64,000 nt of DNA from GCA-2688265 sp964527395. GTDB lineage: Archaea > Nanobdellota > Nanobdellia > Woesearchaeales > GW2011-AR9. The notes beneath the pieces are model-generated. The model saw only the letters and a list, made by a program, of their open reading frames with translations. It did no database searches and was not told the DNA's origin. The stretch covers positions 37,555 through 101,554 of the forward strand of contig CAZGQD010000002.1 of NCBI GenBank assembly GCA_964527395.1, in the 5' to 3' direction. Below, in pieces: positions 10,089-18,494 of the stretch (the first letter of the stretch is position 1; each line of letters opens with the position of its first letter). The position numbers and the translations under genes are program-made.

Positions 10089-12266
10089 CTAATCTTCCGC
10101 CACAACTTCAGGTGACCCAATTAATTCACTATAATATTCCAAATCTGATAAAAACAAATAATAATTTTCATCGCTCGGATCTAATTCTAATACATGAAAC
10201 ACAACAGATCTCCCTTCTTTTGTAGAAAGTGAGCTATCAATCATCCATTTTCCATCATATCCACCCATCAAATACTCATCTGTTGTAATTATAATATCAA
10301 CTTCATACTCAAAATTAGCTTCAGAAAGTACATTTACGAATGCATCAGACAATAAACCATCTTCACTTTCTAAACTAGTATAAATGAACTTTTCTTCATG
10401 TAATGTCTCTCTGTTATCAAAAACTCCTAAGATATCAAGCTCTTCTTCACTATAAGAATCCTCAGACTCAGCATCCTCGCCACTTTCCCCCTCACTTGAT
10501 TCAGTAGTTTCTCCACCAGCTACATCACTACCAACAACATCCTCAGCAAACAACTTAAGTGTTACAAGTGCAGTCTCATCTTCATCCATTTCTTCTTCAA
10601 ACTCTGCAATTTCTACACAAAGTCCATTTTTGTCAGGCTCATCATCACCACGGCAAGTATCAACATCTAATCTATGCTTAATTATAGAAATATCAGACAC
10701 TGGAAAAGAATAAAGCGGCCGCAAATTCAAACTAACTTCAGTTCCTTCTACAGCTGGTACAAACTCATTAGCTGGCAAATAACCTTCTTTTTCTCCAGTT
10801 ACAATCCCTCCAGCACAATACGGAAACAACTGTGTCATTCCAGCAGCGTTACCCATACCTTCAAAATCATACTCAGTCACACCTAACTCACATGAATACT
10901 TTAAACATGTATAACTTAAATTCACATCTGATAATGGTTCAGTTGCATACACTCCTGTTCCACTATTTTCAACTAAACTGTTAGTAAACACTGTCATCGG
11001 TACTGTATAAGAATTTTCTAAGCAAAACTCTTCTTCATAATTGCTTGTTGGCGCAAATTCTGACTCACGAGCATAAACTTGCCCACCACGGTTACCATAA
11101 TTAGACAACAAATGTACAGAAACTGCATATTGTAAAGTTACTCCACTTGCATCATCAGTCACTTGAACTAAAACAGGAAAAACAGCATCATAAGTAAACT
11201 TCCAATTTTGTATACACACAAAGTTAAGCAAATCCTGTCCACCAAGTTGGTTAGACATCATTTTATCTCCACTTCGCGGTGTAACTTGAAATGTAAAAGG
11301 ATAATTAGATTCATACCTAAAAACTACTGAAAGATCATCATCATCTACTCCATCAACTCCCCATTCGTAATGGTTTTGATAATAAGGTTCAAGGTCTCCA
11401 TAAGACACAAACTGTGTCCCTTCAACCCGCAAATTTCGCATATTCACACGAAGCATTTCCTTTAGAGTATCTTCAGCAGTTGAAGCACTCCACTGCTTTT
11501 TGCTACAGCTTAGTTCAGTTCCAACAACAGGCAAATCTTCATGTTCCATAGCAATCATATCTTGCGTTAAATCTTCAAGCTTCAATTCATCAAGTTCAGC
11601 ATCAAGTATCAGTGATGCACTGTCATACATTGACTTAAATGGCACTGAACTTTCTGCAACATGCTCAATTACTTCTGCAACTGTCTCACCTGACTTATCC
11701 ATAATTAACAAATTCCACCTAACATTAAATTCTGTTTTAGAATCTAAAAACTGTGTATCTGCAAAAATATCACTATTCTCTGTCAAATCATATTCAACTG
11801 AAAATGCATCTGATTCAAACAAACAATCTCGCACATTTTCTTCAATATAAGAATCAATTTCATTTTTGATCACATCAATACTTGGCCTATCTTCTAAATT
11901 CCCATAAGCCCAAAGTGGCACATCCATAAAATCACTAAGTGGTAAATGCCAATTGATATCCTCACTAAAACGCTCAGGAACTTCAATGTACCCACCTTGC
12001 AAACCTGCAATGTACAAAGCCTCCTCACCAACGCCTTGGATACATGCTGTCACAAAATTCTCTACTTTACCTTTGTCTGTAGAAAAAGTCGCTTCTGCTC
12101 CAAACGAAACTACTTCTGATCGAAGTACAAGAATTAAAGCAACAGAAATAAGCAAAACAAGTCCTACAATAATAAAAATAGTAACTTGTCCTTTTTTAGA
12201 ATTAGATAACAATCCAGCTAAAGCTTTAGAGCTAACTCTACCTCCATTCACCTCTGTTGTATGCAT
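10089..12266 (-). CDS. Pilin-like N-anchored large extracellular protein
   Basis: 725 residues from the ATG at 12264-12266. The frame continues upstream to 12434, but that extension is low-complexity Phe/Cys/Leu sequence from an AT-rich spacer. A TATA-like TTTATATACG about 25-30 bases upstream suggests a leaderless start here. Residues ~24-49 (KKGQVTIFIIVGLVLLISVA) form a class III-type signal and membrane helix of a kind common in uncultured archaea. The rest is acidic and extracellular, with scattered cysteines and a Ser/Glu/Asp-rich segment near residue 600. It is the first gene of the surface operon running to 1964. The function is unknown. Confidence 0.65.
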   Translation of the reverse strand: MHTTEVNGGRVSSKALAGLLSNSKKGQVTIFIIVGLVLLISVALILVLRSEVVSFGAEATFSTDKGKVENFVTACIQGVGEEALYIAGLQGGYIEVPERFSEDINWHLPLSDFMDVPLWAYGNLEDRPSIDVIKNEIDSYIEENVRDCLFESDAFSVEYDLTENSDIFADTQFLDSKTEFNVRWNLLIMDKSGETVAEVIEHVAESSVPFKSMYDSASLILDAELDELKLEDLTQDMIAMEHEDLPVVGTELSCSKKQWSASTAEDTLKEMLRVNMRNLRVEGTQFVSYGDLEPYYQNHYEWGVDGVDDDDLSVVFRYESNYPFTFQVTPRSGDKMMSNQLGGQDLLNFVCIQNWKFTYDAVFPVLVQVTDDASGVTLQYAVSVHLLSNYGNRGGQVYARESEFAPTSNYEEEFCLENSYTVPMTVFTNSLVENSGTGVYATEPLSDVNLSYTCLKYSCELGVTEYDFEGMGNAAGMTQLFPYCAGGIVTGEKEGYLPANEFVPAVEGTEVSLNLRPLYSFPVSDISIIKHRLDVDTCRGDDEPDKNGLCVEIAEFEEEMDEDETALVTLKLFAEDVVGSDVAGGETTESSEGESGEDAESEDSYSEEELDILGVFDNRETLHEEKFIYTSLESEDGLLSDAFVNVLSEANFEYEVDIIITTDEYLMGGYDGKWMIDSSLSTKEGRSVVFHVLELDPSDENYYLFLSDLEYYSELIGSPEVVAED

Positions 12267-12624
12267 ACACAAACTTAAAGTGAAAAAACGTATATAAACC
12301 TTTGCGAATTTGAAACAAAAAACAAGAAAAAAACAACTTAAAAGAGCATAAAAACACAAAAAAACAAAACAAAAAACAAATCCAAATAATAAAAAATATA
12401 CGCAAAAACAAAAAACAATAACAGCACTGTCCACTCACTGGCACTCCCATTCAAAACAAGACCTAAACAACGAGCATTTTTCAAGCAGCGACTTGAAAAA
12501 TTAAAAGCGAAGTGGTCACGCTTGCAGTAAGTCTGACAGTGCGACAAAAAAAGAGAAATCAAAAGAAAACAAAAGAAAGGAAATCAAAATCAAACAACAA
12601 AAAGAATCTAGAATCAAAAGGACC
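12267..12624. other. Gene-free spacer with promoter and A2 element
   Basis: This 358-base spacer holds the leaderless promoter of the surface operon (TATA near 12285-12296), an A-rich tract (12310-12420) with no convincing gene, and the family A element A2. The remaining ~80 bases are purine-rich and show nothing else. Confidence 0.5.
12424..12542. repeat. Palindromic element family A, copy A2
   Basis: 119 bp bounded by GCACTGTC / GACAGTGC, a terminal stem unrelated in sequence to that of A1. Internally it shares ACGAGCATTTTTCAAGC, GACTTGAAAAATTAAAAGCG and AAGTGGTCACGC with the other copies. It lies upstream of the surface-operon promoter. Confidence 0.75.
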
Positions 12625-13806
12625 TCAAGAAGCATCTCTTTGCTGATAAGCTTCAACAAAAGCATCAAATCTCTGAATTAGCTGTTTTCCAGTTTCAACC
12701 TCATTATAATGATTTTTATAACTAGCAAAATCTGTTAAAACAACTACTGTCGAAAGTGCTCTATCGAGATCTTCTTCAGAAAAATCTTTTGATGCATCTG
12801 CATGCTTCATATCCCACCTACTTTTATCATGTTTCCATCCTTCTCTTCTAAAAAATTTAGAAAGAACTTTTCTTCTTTCTTCTCCAACTCTCCCTTTTGT
12901 TCCTAATTCCCAAGTAACTCTATAATTTCCCTTAATTGAATTATAAAAAACATCTATGTAAAAATTATCATCACTTGCAAAGCTAGGAGTAGTTACAAAA
13001 GACGCATTTGTATCAGTAAAAAAACCTCCAACAATGTCTCCTGTGATCGCTGATCCACTCCCCCCATAAGTTGAATAAGGATCTTGTTTAATCTCATTGA
13101 AAACAACATTAAAATCATTTAAAGAATTTAACATATTCTTAACCATAAGCATCCTTGGGTCTACTTTTATCCCATCAGTTGCAAAATAAGCTACTCTTTT
13201 ATACGGAGTATACTTCCCTGCGCCTGGATGGCGCCTAGGTCCACCCATAACAATGCTATTAAAATTATGATAAAAATGTCCATGAATTTCTCTTACAAAT
13301 TCTTCAAAAGTTTCTGGAACCCAAAACTTTGTTCTACTTCTACCTGACAGAATCCCACTAAATTCAGCTAAACTTAACTTAACTCTTTCATTTGGTAATC
13401 TATAGCCCATTTTAGCACTAAATTCTACTTGTTGCATAGCTGACCTAAAATTAGAATCTAAAGTTCCAAGATACTTATCAAAATCTTTCCCTCTTTGCCA
13501 ACAATACATCCCATTTCTGTAAGGTCTTTCTGGATTCAAAAAAGGATTATCTGCTAAATTTATCATCTCTTCAATTCCAGAACGAACCACATCATAAGTA
13601 TCAGAGAACATATTCCTCCTATGAGCCATATGTCCAGATAAAACAGCAGTAGCATTACCATTCAATTCATTTATTCCCCTTATAACAGAACTATTTAGTT
13701 CATGAAACCTCTCATAATTACTTATCAATCTTCCAAAACTAGAAACATTTTCAACTACTAACTCAATTCCCACAAAAAAACCCCATATTAAACTATTTAT
13801 AAGCAT
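12625..13806 (-). CDS. Conserved-looking protein of unknown function
   Basis: 393 residues that I do not recognise. The N-terminus begins with a short hydrophobic stretch (LINSLIWGFFVGIEL), but the body reads as soluble and well structured: FGRLISNYERFHELN, SGHMAHRRNMF, YCWQRGKDFDKYLGTLD, FVREIHGHFYHNFNS. Several conserved-looking His/Arg/Trp residues suggest an enzyme or nucleic-acid-binding protein, but no catalytic motif is certain. It is divergent from a TTG-started small membrane gene with 24 bases between them, so promoters overlap. Confidence 0.55.
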   Translation of the reverse strand: MLINSLIWGFFVGIELVVENVSSFGRLISNYERFHELNSSVIRGINELNGNATAVLSGHMAHRRNMFSDTYDVVRSGIEEMINLADNPFLNPERPYRNGMYCWQRGKDFDKYLGTLDSNFRSAMQQVEFSAKMGYRLPNERVKLSLAEFSGILSGRSRTKFWVPETFEEFVREIHGHFYHNFNSIVMGGPRRHPGAGKYTPYKRVAYFATDGIKVDPRMLMVKNMLNSLNDFNVVFNEIKQDPYSTYGGSGSAITGDIVGGFFTDTNASFVTTPSFASDDNFYIDVFYNSIKGNYRVTWELGTKGRVGEERRKVLSKFFRREGWKHDKSRWDMKHADASKDFSEEDLDRALSTVVVLTDFASYKNHYNEVETGKQLIQRFDAFVEAYQQRDAS

Positions 13807-13830
13807 TTATCCTTTATAAACCAACAATCC

Positions 13831-14124
13831 TTGACAAAAAAGATATATACTCCAAAACCTTCTTTAACCTATATAAATCAATTAATAAAACTTTATGACA
13901 AAACCTTTGTGGAAAAAGTAATTAACAAAGTTTTCAAGGACAAATTCAGCAATAAAGTAGCAAAAAGTGCTATATTCACTCTTGTCTTATTTGCAACTAT
14001 TAACAGCTTCACTGAATTTGTTTCAAGAAGCACAATTTCACTTTTGCTAACAATTTGCATATTTTATGCCACATTCCAAATAATAGCATTCGGAGAAAAA
14101 AATGATAAAAAAAGAAAAATTTGA
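13831..14124 (+). CDS. Small two-helix membrane protein
   Basis: A 97-residue protein starting at TTG, with a TATA-like CTTTATAAACC just upstream. There are two hydrophobic segments (KSAIFTLVLFATINSF and SLLLTICIFYATFQIIAFG) and a basic tail. It overlaps the next tiny membrane gene. The same layout, a two-helix protein followed by a one-helix protein ending in GIL, recurs between pheS and pheT. The function is unknown. Confidence 0.5.
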   Translation: MTKKIYTPKPSLTYINQLIKLYDKTFVEKVINKVFKDKFSNKVAKSAIFTLVLFATINSFTEFVSRSTISLLLTICIFYATFQIIAFGEKNDKKRKI

Positions 14125-14194
14125 CAAACTGATCATCTTATATGCTATCGCAGCAATCGTCATAATCATAGGAACCTTCTTAGGTTGGTGGTAA
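14102..14194 (+). CDS. Tiny single-helix membrane protein (30 aa)
   Basis: The ATG at 14102 lies inside the end of the preceding gene in another frame, which suggests translational coupling. The product is 30 residues: a charged head (MIKKEKFDKLI) and one hydrophobic helix ending GTFLGWW. It is below usual gene-calling length. Support comes from its place in a tight three-gene run and the hydrophobic pattern. Confidence 0.45.
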   Translation: MIKKEKFDKLIILYAIAAIVIIIGTFLGWW

Positions 14195-14195
14195 A

Positions 14196-14297
14196 ATGAA
14201 AAAACTAACCCTAAAAACTGGATCTGACATCATTTCAATACTCTTAGCACTAATTTTTCTATTCATAATAGTTGCAAAAGCCACAGGAATCTTATAA
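14196..14297 (+). CDS. Tiny single-helix membrane protein ending ATGIL (33 aa)
   Basis: It starts one base after the previous stop. The product has a basic head (MKKLTLKTGSD), one helix (IISILLALIFLFIIVAKA) and a C-terminal TGIL. The 36-aa protein at 49748 has the same design and ends AEGIL. The function is unknown. Confidence 0.5.
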   Translation: MKKLTLKTGSDIISILLALIFLFIIVAKATGIL

Positions 14298-14335
14298 AAA
14301 CCTTAAACCAATAGAAAACAAAACAAAAAACAACT

Positions 14336-15772
14336 TCACTTCTTCACAACAACTTCATAAGCATTACTAGAATCAACAATATCAAATCCAAGCTTACGAA
14401 CTTTCTCACGCAATTTGTCAGATTTCTTCCAATCCTTAGCCAAACGTGCTTCCAAACGTTCTTCACAAAGCACCTTTACTTCAGCAGGAACAGAAACTTT
14501 CTCTTTCTCAGCTCCAAGATTCAAACCAAGCACAGAATCAAAAGAAACAATCAAAGCATATTTCTCAGAATCAGATAAATCATTATCTTTAAGCAAGTCC
14601 CAAACAAGCGCAACTACTTTTGGCATATTCAAATCATCATAAACTGCAGCTTCAAACGACTCCAAATACGAAATAGCAACCTCAGAAAGATTACCCCTAC
14701 CAATCTTCTCCAAACTAACACCACTAGCACCACCAGAAATCAGACTCCAAACTCTTTTTTGCAACTTCTTTCTTGTTGCCTTAGCACCATCAAGGGCATT
14801 AAAAGAAAACTTAAGTGGCTTACGGTAATGAGCACTAAGACAAAAATACCTATAATCAAGAGCAGAATAACCCTTCTCCTCAAGTACAGCCAAAGTCAAA
14901 AAATTATCCTTAGACTTAGACATCTTCTCTGAATCACCAATTACTAAAAACTCACCATGCATCCAGATCTTAACCCACGGATCAACACCTAAAGCCCCCT
15001 CACTTTGCGCAATTTCATTAGTATGATGCACAGATATATGATCAATTCCTCCACAATGGATATCAAACTGCTTTCCAAGATACTTAGAAGACATAGCACT
15101 ACACTCAATATGCCATCCAGGATAACCTACACCAAACCGACTCTCCCATTTCATAGCTTGTTTATCAAATTTTGATTTAGTAAACCACAACACAAAATCA
15201 TGCACATTCTTTTTGTTTTTATCAACAGCAACACGGTTTTTTACAGCAGCTGACAAATCCAGCCCAGCAAGTTTGCCATAATCAGAAAGCTTAGATGTAT
15301 CAAAATAAACATTCCCACCAGCCTGATAAACAAAACCGTTCTTATCCAACTTATCTATCATAGAAAGCTGCTCTTTGATATGATCTGTAGCTTTAGGACA
15401 AGTAGAAGGATCAAGCAAATTCAACTTTTTCATATCAGAAAAGAACGCCTGCGTATAAAAGTCTGCAACTTCCCAGACAGTTTTCTTCTCACGCTTCGCA
15501 CCCTTAAGCATTTTGTCTTCTCCAGCATCAGCATCATCAGTCAAATGACCTACATCAGTAATATTCATTACATGATTAACTTTAAGACCAGCATATTCAA
15601 GCACACGACGAAGTATATCTTCAAACACATATGTTCGTAAATTACCTATATGAGCATAGTTATACACAGTAGGTCCACATGTGTAGAGTCCAACTTTCCC
15701 AGAAACTATCGGAACTAACTTTTCTTTGCTCCGACTAAGAGTATTATACAAATAAATATCAGCTTTAGCCAT
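14336..15772 (-). CDS. cysS: Cysteinyl-tRNA synthetase
   Basis: Charges tRNA-Cys with cysteine. It is a class I synthetase with the HIGH-type motif in TCGPTVYNYAHIGNLR and the KMSKS loop in GDSEKMSKSKDNF. Zn-site residues are visible as the Cys of CGPT, GWHIECSAM and a later HHTNE. The length of 478 residues matches the family. The frame extends to 15787, but the ATG at 15772 (MAKADIYLYN) is the better start. It is convergent with the small membrane genes and divergent from the VapBC-like pair. Confidence 0.96.
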   Translation of the reverse strand: MAKADIYLYNTLSRSKEKLVPIVSGKVGLYTCGPTVYNYAHIGNLRTYVFEDILRRVLEYAGLKVNHVMNITDVGHLTDDADAGEDKMLKGAKREKKTVWEVADFYTQAFFSDMKKLNLLDPSTCPKATDHIKEQLSMIDKLDKNGFVYQAGGNVYFDTSKLSDYGKLAGLDLSAAVKNRVAVDKNKKNVHDFVLWFTKSKFDKQAMKWESRFGVGYPGWHIECSAMSSKYLGKQFDIHCGGIDHISVHHTNEIAQSEGALGVDPWVKIWMHGEFLVIGDSEKMSKSKDNFLTLAVLEEKGYSALDYRYFCLSAHYRKPLKFSFNALDGAKATRKKLQKRVWSLISGGASGVSLEKIGRGNLSEVAISYLESFEAAVYDDLNMPKVVALVWDLLKDNDLSDSEKYALIVSFDSVLGLNLGAEKEKVSVPAEVKVLCEERLEARLAKDWKKSDKLREKVRKLGFDIVDSSNAYEVVVKK

Positions 15773-15844
15773 AACAGTCAAAACCAAAATATAACTATAA
15801 ATAGCTTCCGCTACAATAAAAAACCACTTTATAGAAATATTTAA

Positions 15845-15857
15845 ATAGTAATACTAT
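15845..15857. promoter_or_regulatory. Palindromic operator before the RHH antitoxin gene
   Basis: ATAGTAATACTAT is a perfect 13-bp palindrome 12 bases upstream of the antitoxin start. Ribbon-helix-helix antitoxins commonly repress their own promoters through such half-sites, so autoregulation is the likely role. Confidence 0.5.
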
Positions 15858-15869
15858 GGTATAACTTAT

Positions 15870-16064
15870 ATGAAGGCAATACCCGCAAAATTAACCGGAC
15901 GTCTAGTTGAAGAAATGGACGAAATAATAAAAGATGGATGGTACGCAAACCGTTCCGAAATGATTAGATCAGCCTTAAGAGACATGATTAAGAGAACTAA
16001 AATAGAAAGGTTAGAAAAAGCAATACATGAGGATGTTAGGTGGGCACTAAATGAAGAGAATTAG
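15870..16064 (+). CDS. Ribbon-helix-helix antitoxin (VapB/CopG-like)
   Basis: 64 residues with the RHH pattern: an N-terminal strand (KAIPAKLTGRLVEEMDEII), then WYANRSEMIRSALRDMI. It should bind DNA as a dimer and neutralise the PIN toxin encoded next, whose start it overlaps by 14 bases. A 13-bp palindrome precedes it. Confidence 0.88.
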   Translation: MKAIPAKLTGRLVEEMDEIIKDGWYANRSEMIRSALRDMIKRTKIERLEKAIHEDVRWALNEEN

Positions 16065-16563
16065 TAAAGCTGTTTTCGATACAGGGCCATTTATTCATCT
16101 AGATGACATAAATTCTATAAAATTATTAAGATTATTCAAACTAATTTTAACAACAAAAGAAATTCTTGAAGAATCAAGAGAGCTTAAAGAAACTATTTTA
16201 TCAACAAAAAACATCAAAATAAAAAAACTAAGCTCAAAAAACAAAAATTTCAGTAAAGCCCTATGTGAAATTTACGAAATTCATTTAGGTGAAGCAACAG
16301 CAATTTCTCTTTGCAAACAAGAAAAAGTAAAACTTTTTTTCACAGATGATCTAGATGCACGTAAAACTGCAAAAAATTTAGGCCTAAAAGCTCATGGAAC
16401 AATAGCAATTATACTAAAATCTTTAAAAAATAACTTAATTAATAAAAAACAAGCTTTTTCACTTGTAGAAAATCTTTACCACAATTCAAGTTTATTTTTA
16501 ACTGAAAAGCTTTTCAAATTTGTTTGTGCAAGTATTGATAAATTCAAACAAAAAAACATCTAA
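16051..16563 (+). CDS. PIN-domain toxin-like ribonuclease
   Basis: 170 residues. PIN-type acidic residues are visible: Asp10 in VFDTGPFIHL, Glu in EILEES (about 38-41), Glu81 in LGEATAISL, and the FFTDDLDARKTA cluster (99-102). These bind metal for RNA cleavage. It is translationally coupled to the RHH antitoxin. The stop touches the convergent transposase-derived frame. Confidence 0.85.
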   Translation: MKRISKAVFDTGPFIHLDDINSIKLLRLFKLILTTKEILEESRELKETILSTKNIKIKKLSSKNKNFSKALCEIYEIHLGEATAISLCKQEKVKLFFTDDLDARKTAKNLGLKAHGTIAIILKSLKNNLINKKQAFSLVENLYHNSSLFLTEKLFKFVCASIDKFKQKNI

Positions 16564-17218
16564 ATCCACTTCACTTCACCTTGTAAAACAATTCCATTCA
16601 ACATATTGTTCACAAGATGTTTATTTTTAACGTTTTTGATACTCTTGTATCTAAATAACTGCAATCTCCTATTAAGTTTCTTCTCAAATTTCTCCAAAAA
16701 TGGAAAATCTTCAACTTTCTCTGACAAAATTGACGTCCTCCCAGTCCTAAAGGATCTCCCTTCGGTCGACTTCTTCCCTCTGGTCAGAAGCTGGGATTCC
16801 CTGTGTAGGCAGCTTTTGGCGTGATGATCCTCTAAATATTTCTTCGCTTTTTCCAAGGTAATATGGCCTACACTTCCCATCAATTTCCCTGGACTCCATA
16901 AACTTCCTTTTTTGTATATTCTTCTCAATTCTGGAAAAGCCAAAAAAAGCATTCTCGAAGTATAACCTTTCAAAAGGAAGACTCCTTTTGATGGTGACAT
17001 TGTCAAAGGAAATAATATTACAACATGTACGTGATTTACATCAACTTCACAATCATAAATTACCAAGTTGTGTTTTTTGCAACTTCGTGCAAAAAAGTTT
17101 TACAGATATCTCTCATTTTTTTCGAAAATATCTTATATCTGTACTTCGTACACCATTGTAAATGCCATTGATTCCAACCTACAGAGCGGATATAGGCATG
17201 TTGTTTGTAAATGTTCAT
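16560..17218 (-). pseudogene. tnpA: IS200/IS605-type TnpA, frameshifted
   Basis: HUH/Y1 transposase. The first part runs from the ATG at 17216-17218 (WHLQWCTKYRYKIF), and the second part contains the HUH motif NHVHVV and the catalytic-type Tyr in KKYLEDHH. The two halves are in different frames, split at a six-T run (17073-17078 on the plus strand). One more base would restore AKKHNLVIYDCEVDV. The C-terminus continues past the usual end through right-end DNA (RESQLLTRGKKSTEGR) into flanking sequence. A strong AGGAGGT lies in the loop of a CCCAC/GTGGG hairpin before the ATG, which could limit expression. The split may be real, programmed or an assembly error. Confidence 0.85.
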
Positions 17219-17347
17219 TTTTCCCACCTCCTGTGGGACACATCACTTTACCATAAAACGAACAACAAGAAATTATTCAAAAATGTAACGCCATTCATCC
17301 CATACCTAAAGGTACGCTTTGCTGTTTAAACAGCAAAGCTATGGGAT
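16727..17347 (-). mobile_element. IS200/IS605-type insertion sequence, tnpA only
   Basis: The left end has nested palindromes at 17316-17339 (GCTTTGCTG around TTTAAA) flanked by ATCCCATA (17297-17304) and TATGGGAT (17340-17347). The right end, about 16727-16812, has the CCCAG...CTGGGAGGACGTCAA hairpin typical of IS605-group right ends. No tnpB is present. The exact cleavage sites are not determined. Confidence 0.65.
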
Positions 17348-17523
17348 TTCTGGCTAAGAATTCTTAACCAATAAAACACCTTTCAAGCACAAAAGTAGAC
17401 TTAAAGTGCACATTTTTCTTTCTCCGAGCTTATAAACAAAAGCACCAATTCATTCTACAAGGCAAAACAAAAGCTTGCCAAAAACACTTCCGAAATAACA
17501 AAACAACAATGAGGTAAATAAAA
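17219..17523. other. IS left end and promoter region of exported-protein gene
   Basis: It contains the transposase ribosome-binding hairpin (about 17224-17236), the IS left-end palindromes (17297-17347), and about 170 bases of AT-rich leader before the gene at 17524. A Shine-Dalgarno-like GAGGT sits about 10 bases upstream of that ATG. No further gene was seen. Confidence 0.5.
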
Positions 17524-18153
17524 ATGACAGAAACCACCACCAAAAATAATAAATCATTAACAAAGAAAGTATTTGCACTAGGAACATTAGGTCTTATTGG
17601 ATCAACCATGCTAACAGCAGCTTATGCAGCAGACGACGATTCAAACACAGTTGATGTAAACGCAGAAAGACCTGAAAGCTTCATGCAAAACGAAGAAATC
17701 AAAGCCGCAATTGATGCTGGTGACTACGAAACTTTTATCGAATTAGCAAGTGAATACAACGAAAATATTGAAAACATCATCACTGAAGAAAGATTCGTTA
17801 AACTTCTAGAACAAAAAGCTATCCATGATGCTATCCAAGACGCAGTTTTAAACAATGACTATGACGCTTGGGTTGAAGCTATGCAAAGCCTACCAAATGG
17901 TGAAGCAATCACAGAACTGATCGAAGAATCTGACTTCACATATCTGGTAGAGATGCATGAATTAAGATCTGCTGGTGAACATGAAGAAGCTAGAGAAATA
18001 GCGCAAGATTTAGGCTTAACAGAACTTCATGAAGAAGCAAGAGAAGAGCGAAGAGAAGTTAGAGAAAGAATCGCTGAAGAAAAAGGCGTAGATGTAGAGG
18101 ATCTAGAACCTAAACAAAAACGTGGAATCTTAAACAGATTATTCAGAAGGTAA
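17524..18153 (+). CDS. Exported acidic helical protein of unknown function
   Basis: 209 residues with a signal peptide (KKVFALGTLGLIGSTMLTAA, AYAADDD). The mature part is charged and helical, with related short units: AIDAGDYETFIELA, then AVLNNDYDAWVEAM. The C-terminus is basic (KQKRGILNRLFRR). This kind of repeat occurs in small exported proteins of uncultured microbes, but I know no function. A GAGGT ribosome site precedes the start and a structured hairpin region follows the stop. Confidence 0.6.
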   Translation: MTETTTKNNKSLTKKVFALGTLGLIGSTMLTAAYAADDDSNTVDVNAERPESFMQNEEIKAAIDAGDYETFIELASEYNENIENIITEERFVKLLEQKAIHDAIQDAVLNNDYDAWVEAMQSLPNGEAITELIEESDFTYLVEMHELRSAGEHEEAREIAQDLGLTELHEEAREERREVRERIAEEKGVDVEDLEPKQKRGILNRLFRR

Positions 18154-18178
18154 ACATAATTTAGCCAAAAAGAAGATT

Positions 18179-18290
18179 GTAGTGCCGCCCATCGAGGCCC
18201 TAAATTACAATCCAAAAAATAAACAAACTGAAAATCCTAAGGATTTTACTGATATTAATTGTAATTTAGATCTGGGCCGTGCCGCACTAC
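18179..18290 (+). ncRNA. Predicted long structured RNA hairpin
   Basis: 112 bases fold into stacked stems: GTAGTGC/GCACTAC at the ends, GGCCC/GGGCC, an 11-bp TAAATTACAAT/ATTGTAATTTA, and an apical AAAATCC/GGATTTT flanked by ACTGA words. Asymmetric internal loops separate them. It starts 26 bases after the stop of the exported-protein gene, so it may be a 3-prime UTR structure, a terminator-like element or a separate RNA. It matches no RNA family I recognise. Confidence 0.4.
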
Positions 18291-18494
18291 TATTTTCTTT
18301 GCATACAAAAACACCCTTTTTTTTCTTTTTTTAAACCTCAAACCAACAAAACACCCATATTTTCCCCACACCTCTTTGGCTTAACAGCCATAGTACACAC
18401 ACGACCACATTTGGGCCCATTGACCATTTTGGGCCCTCTTTTTTCTCCATTTTCAATATAAACACTTTAAATATTAGCTAAAAAAACAAAAACC
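18291..18494. other. Spacer with GGGCCC hairpin before unknown gene
   Basis: It contains T-rich tracts, a small GGCTT/CAGCC-type hairpin (18378-18389) and two GGGCCC palindromes (18413-18418 and 18431-18436). These can pair with each other over a 12-base loop and are followed by a T-rich run, which resembles a terminator. Nothing coding was seen. Confidence 0.35.

Noticed and set aside
12267..12434. N-terminal extension of the 725-aa pilin-like protein to 781 aa
   Set aside because: The extension is Phe/Cys/Leu low-complexity sequence from an AT-rich spacer and would remove the normal short class III leader.
16606..17256. Plus-strand frames across the IS200 element (72 and 62 aa)
   Set aside because: Antisense shadows of the frameshifted transposase.
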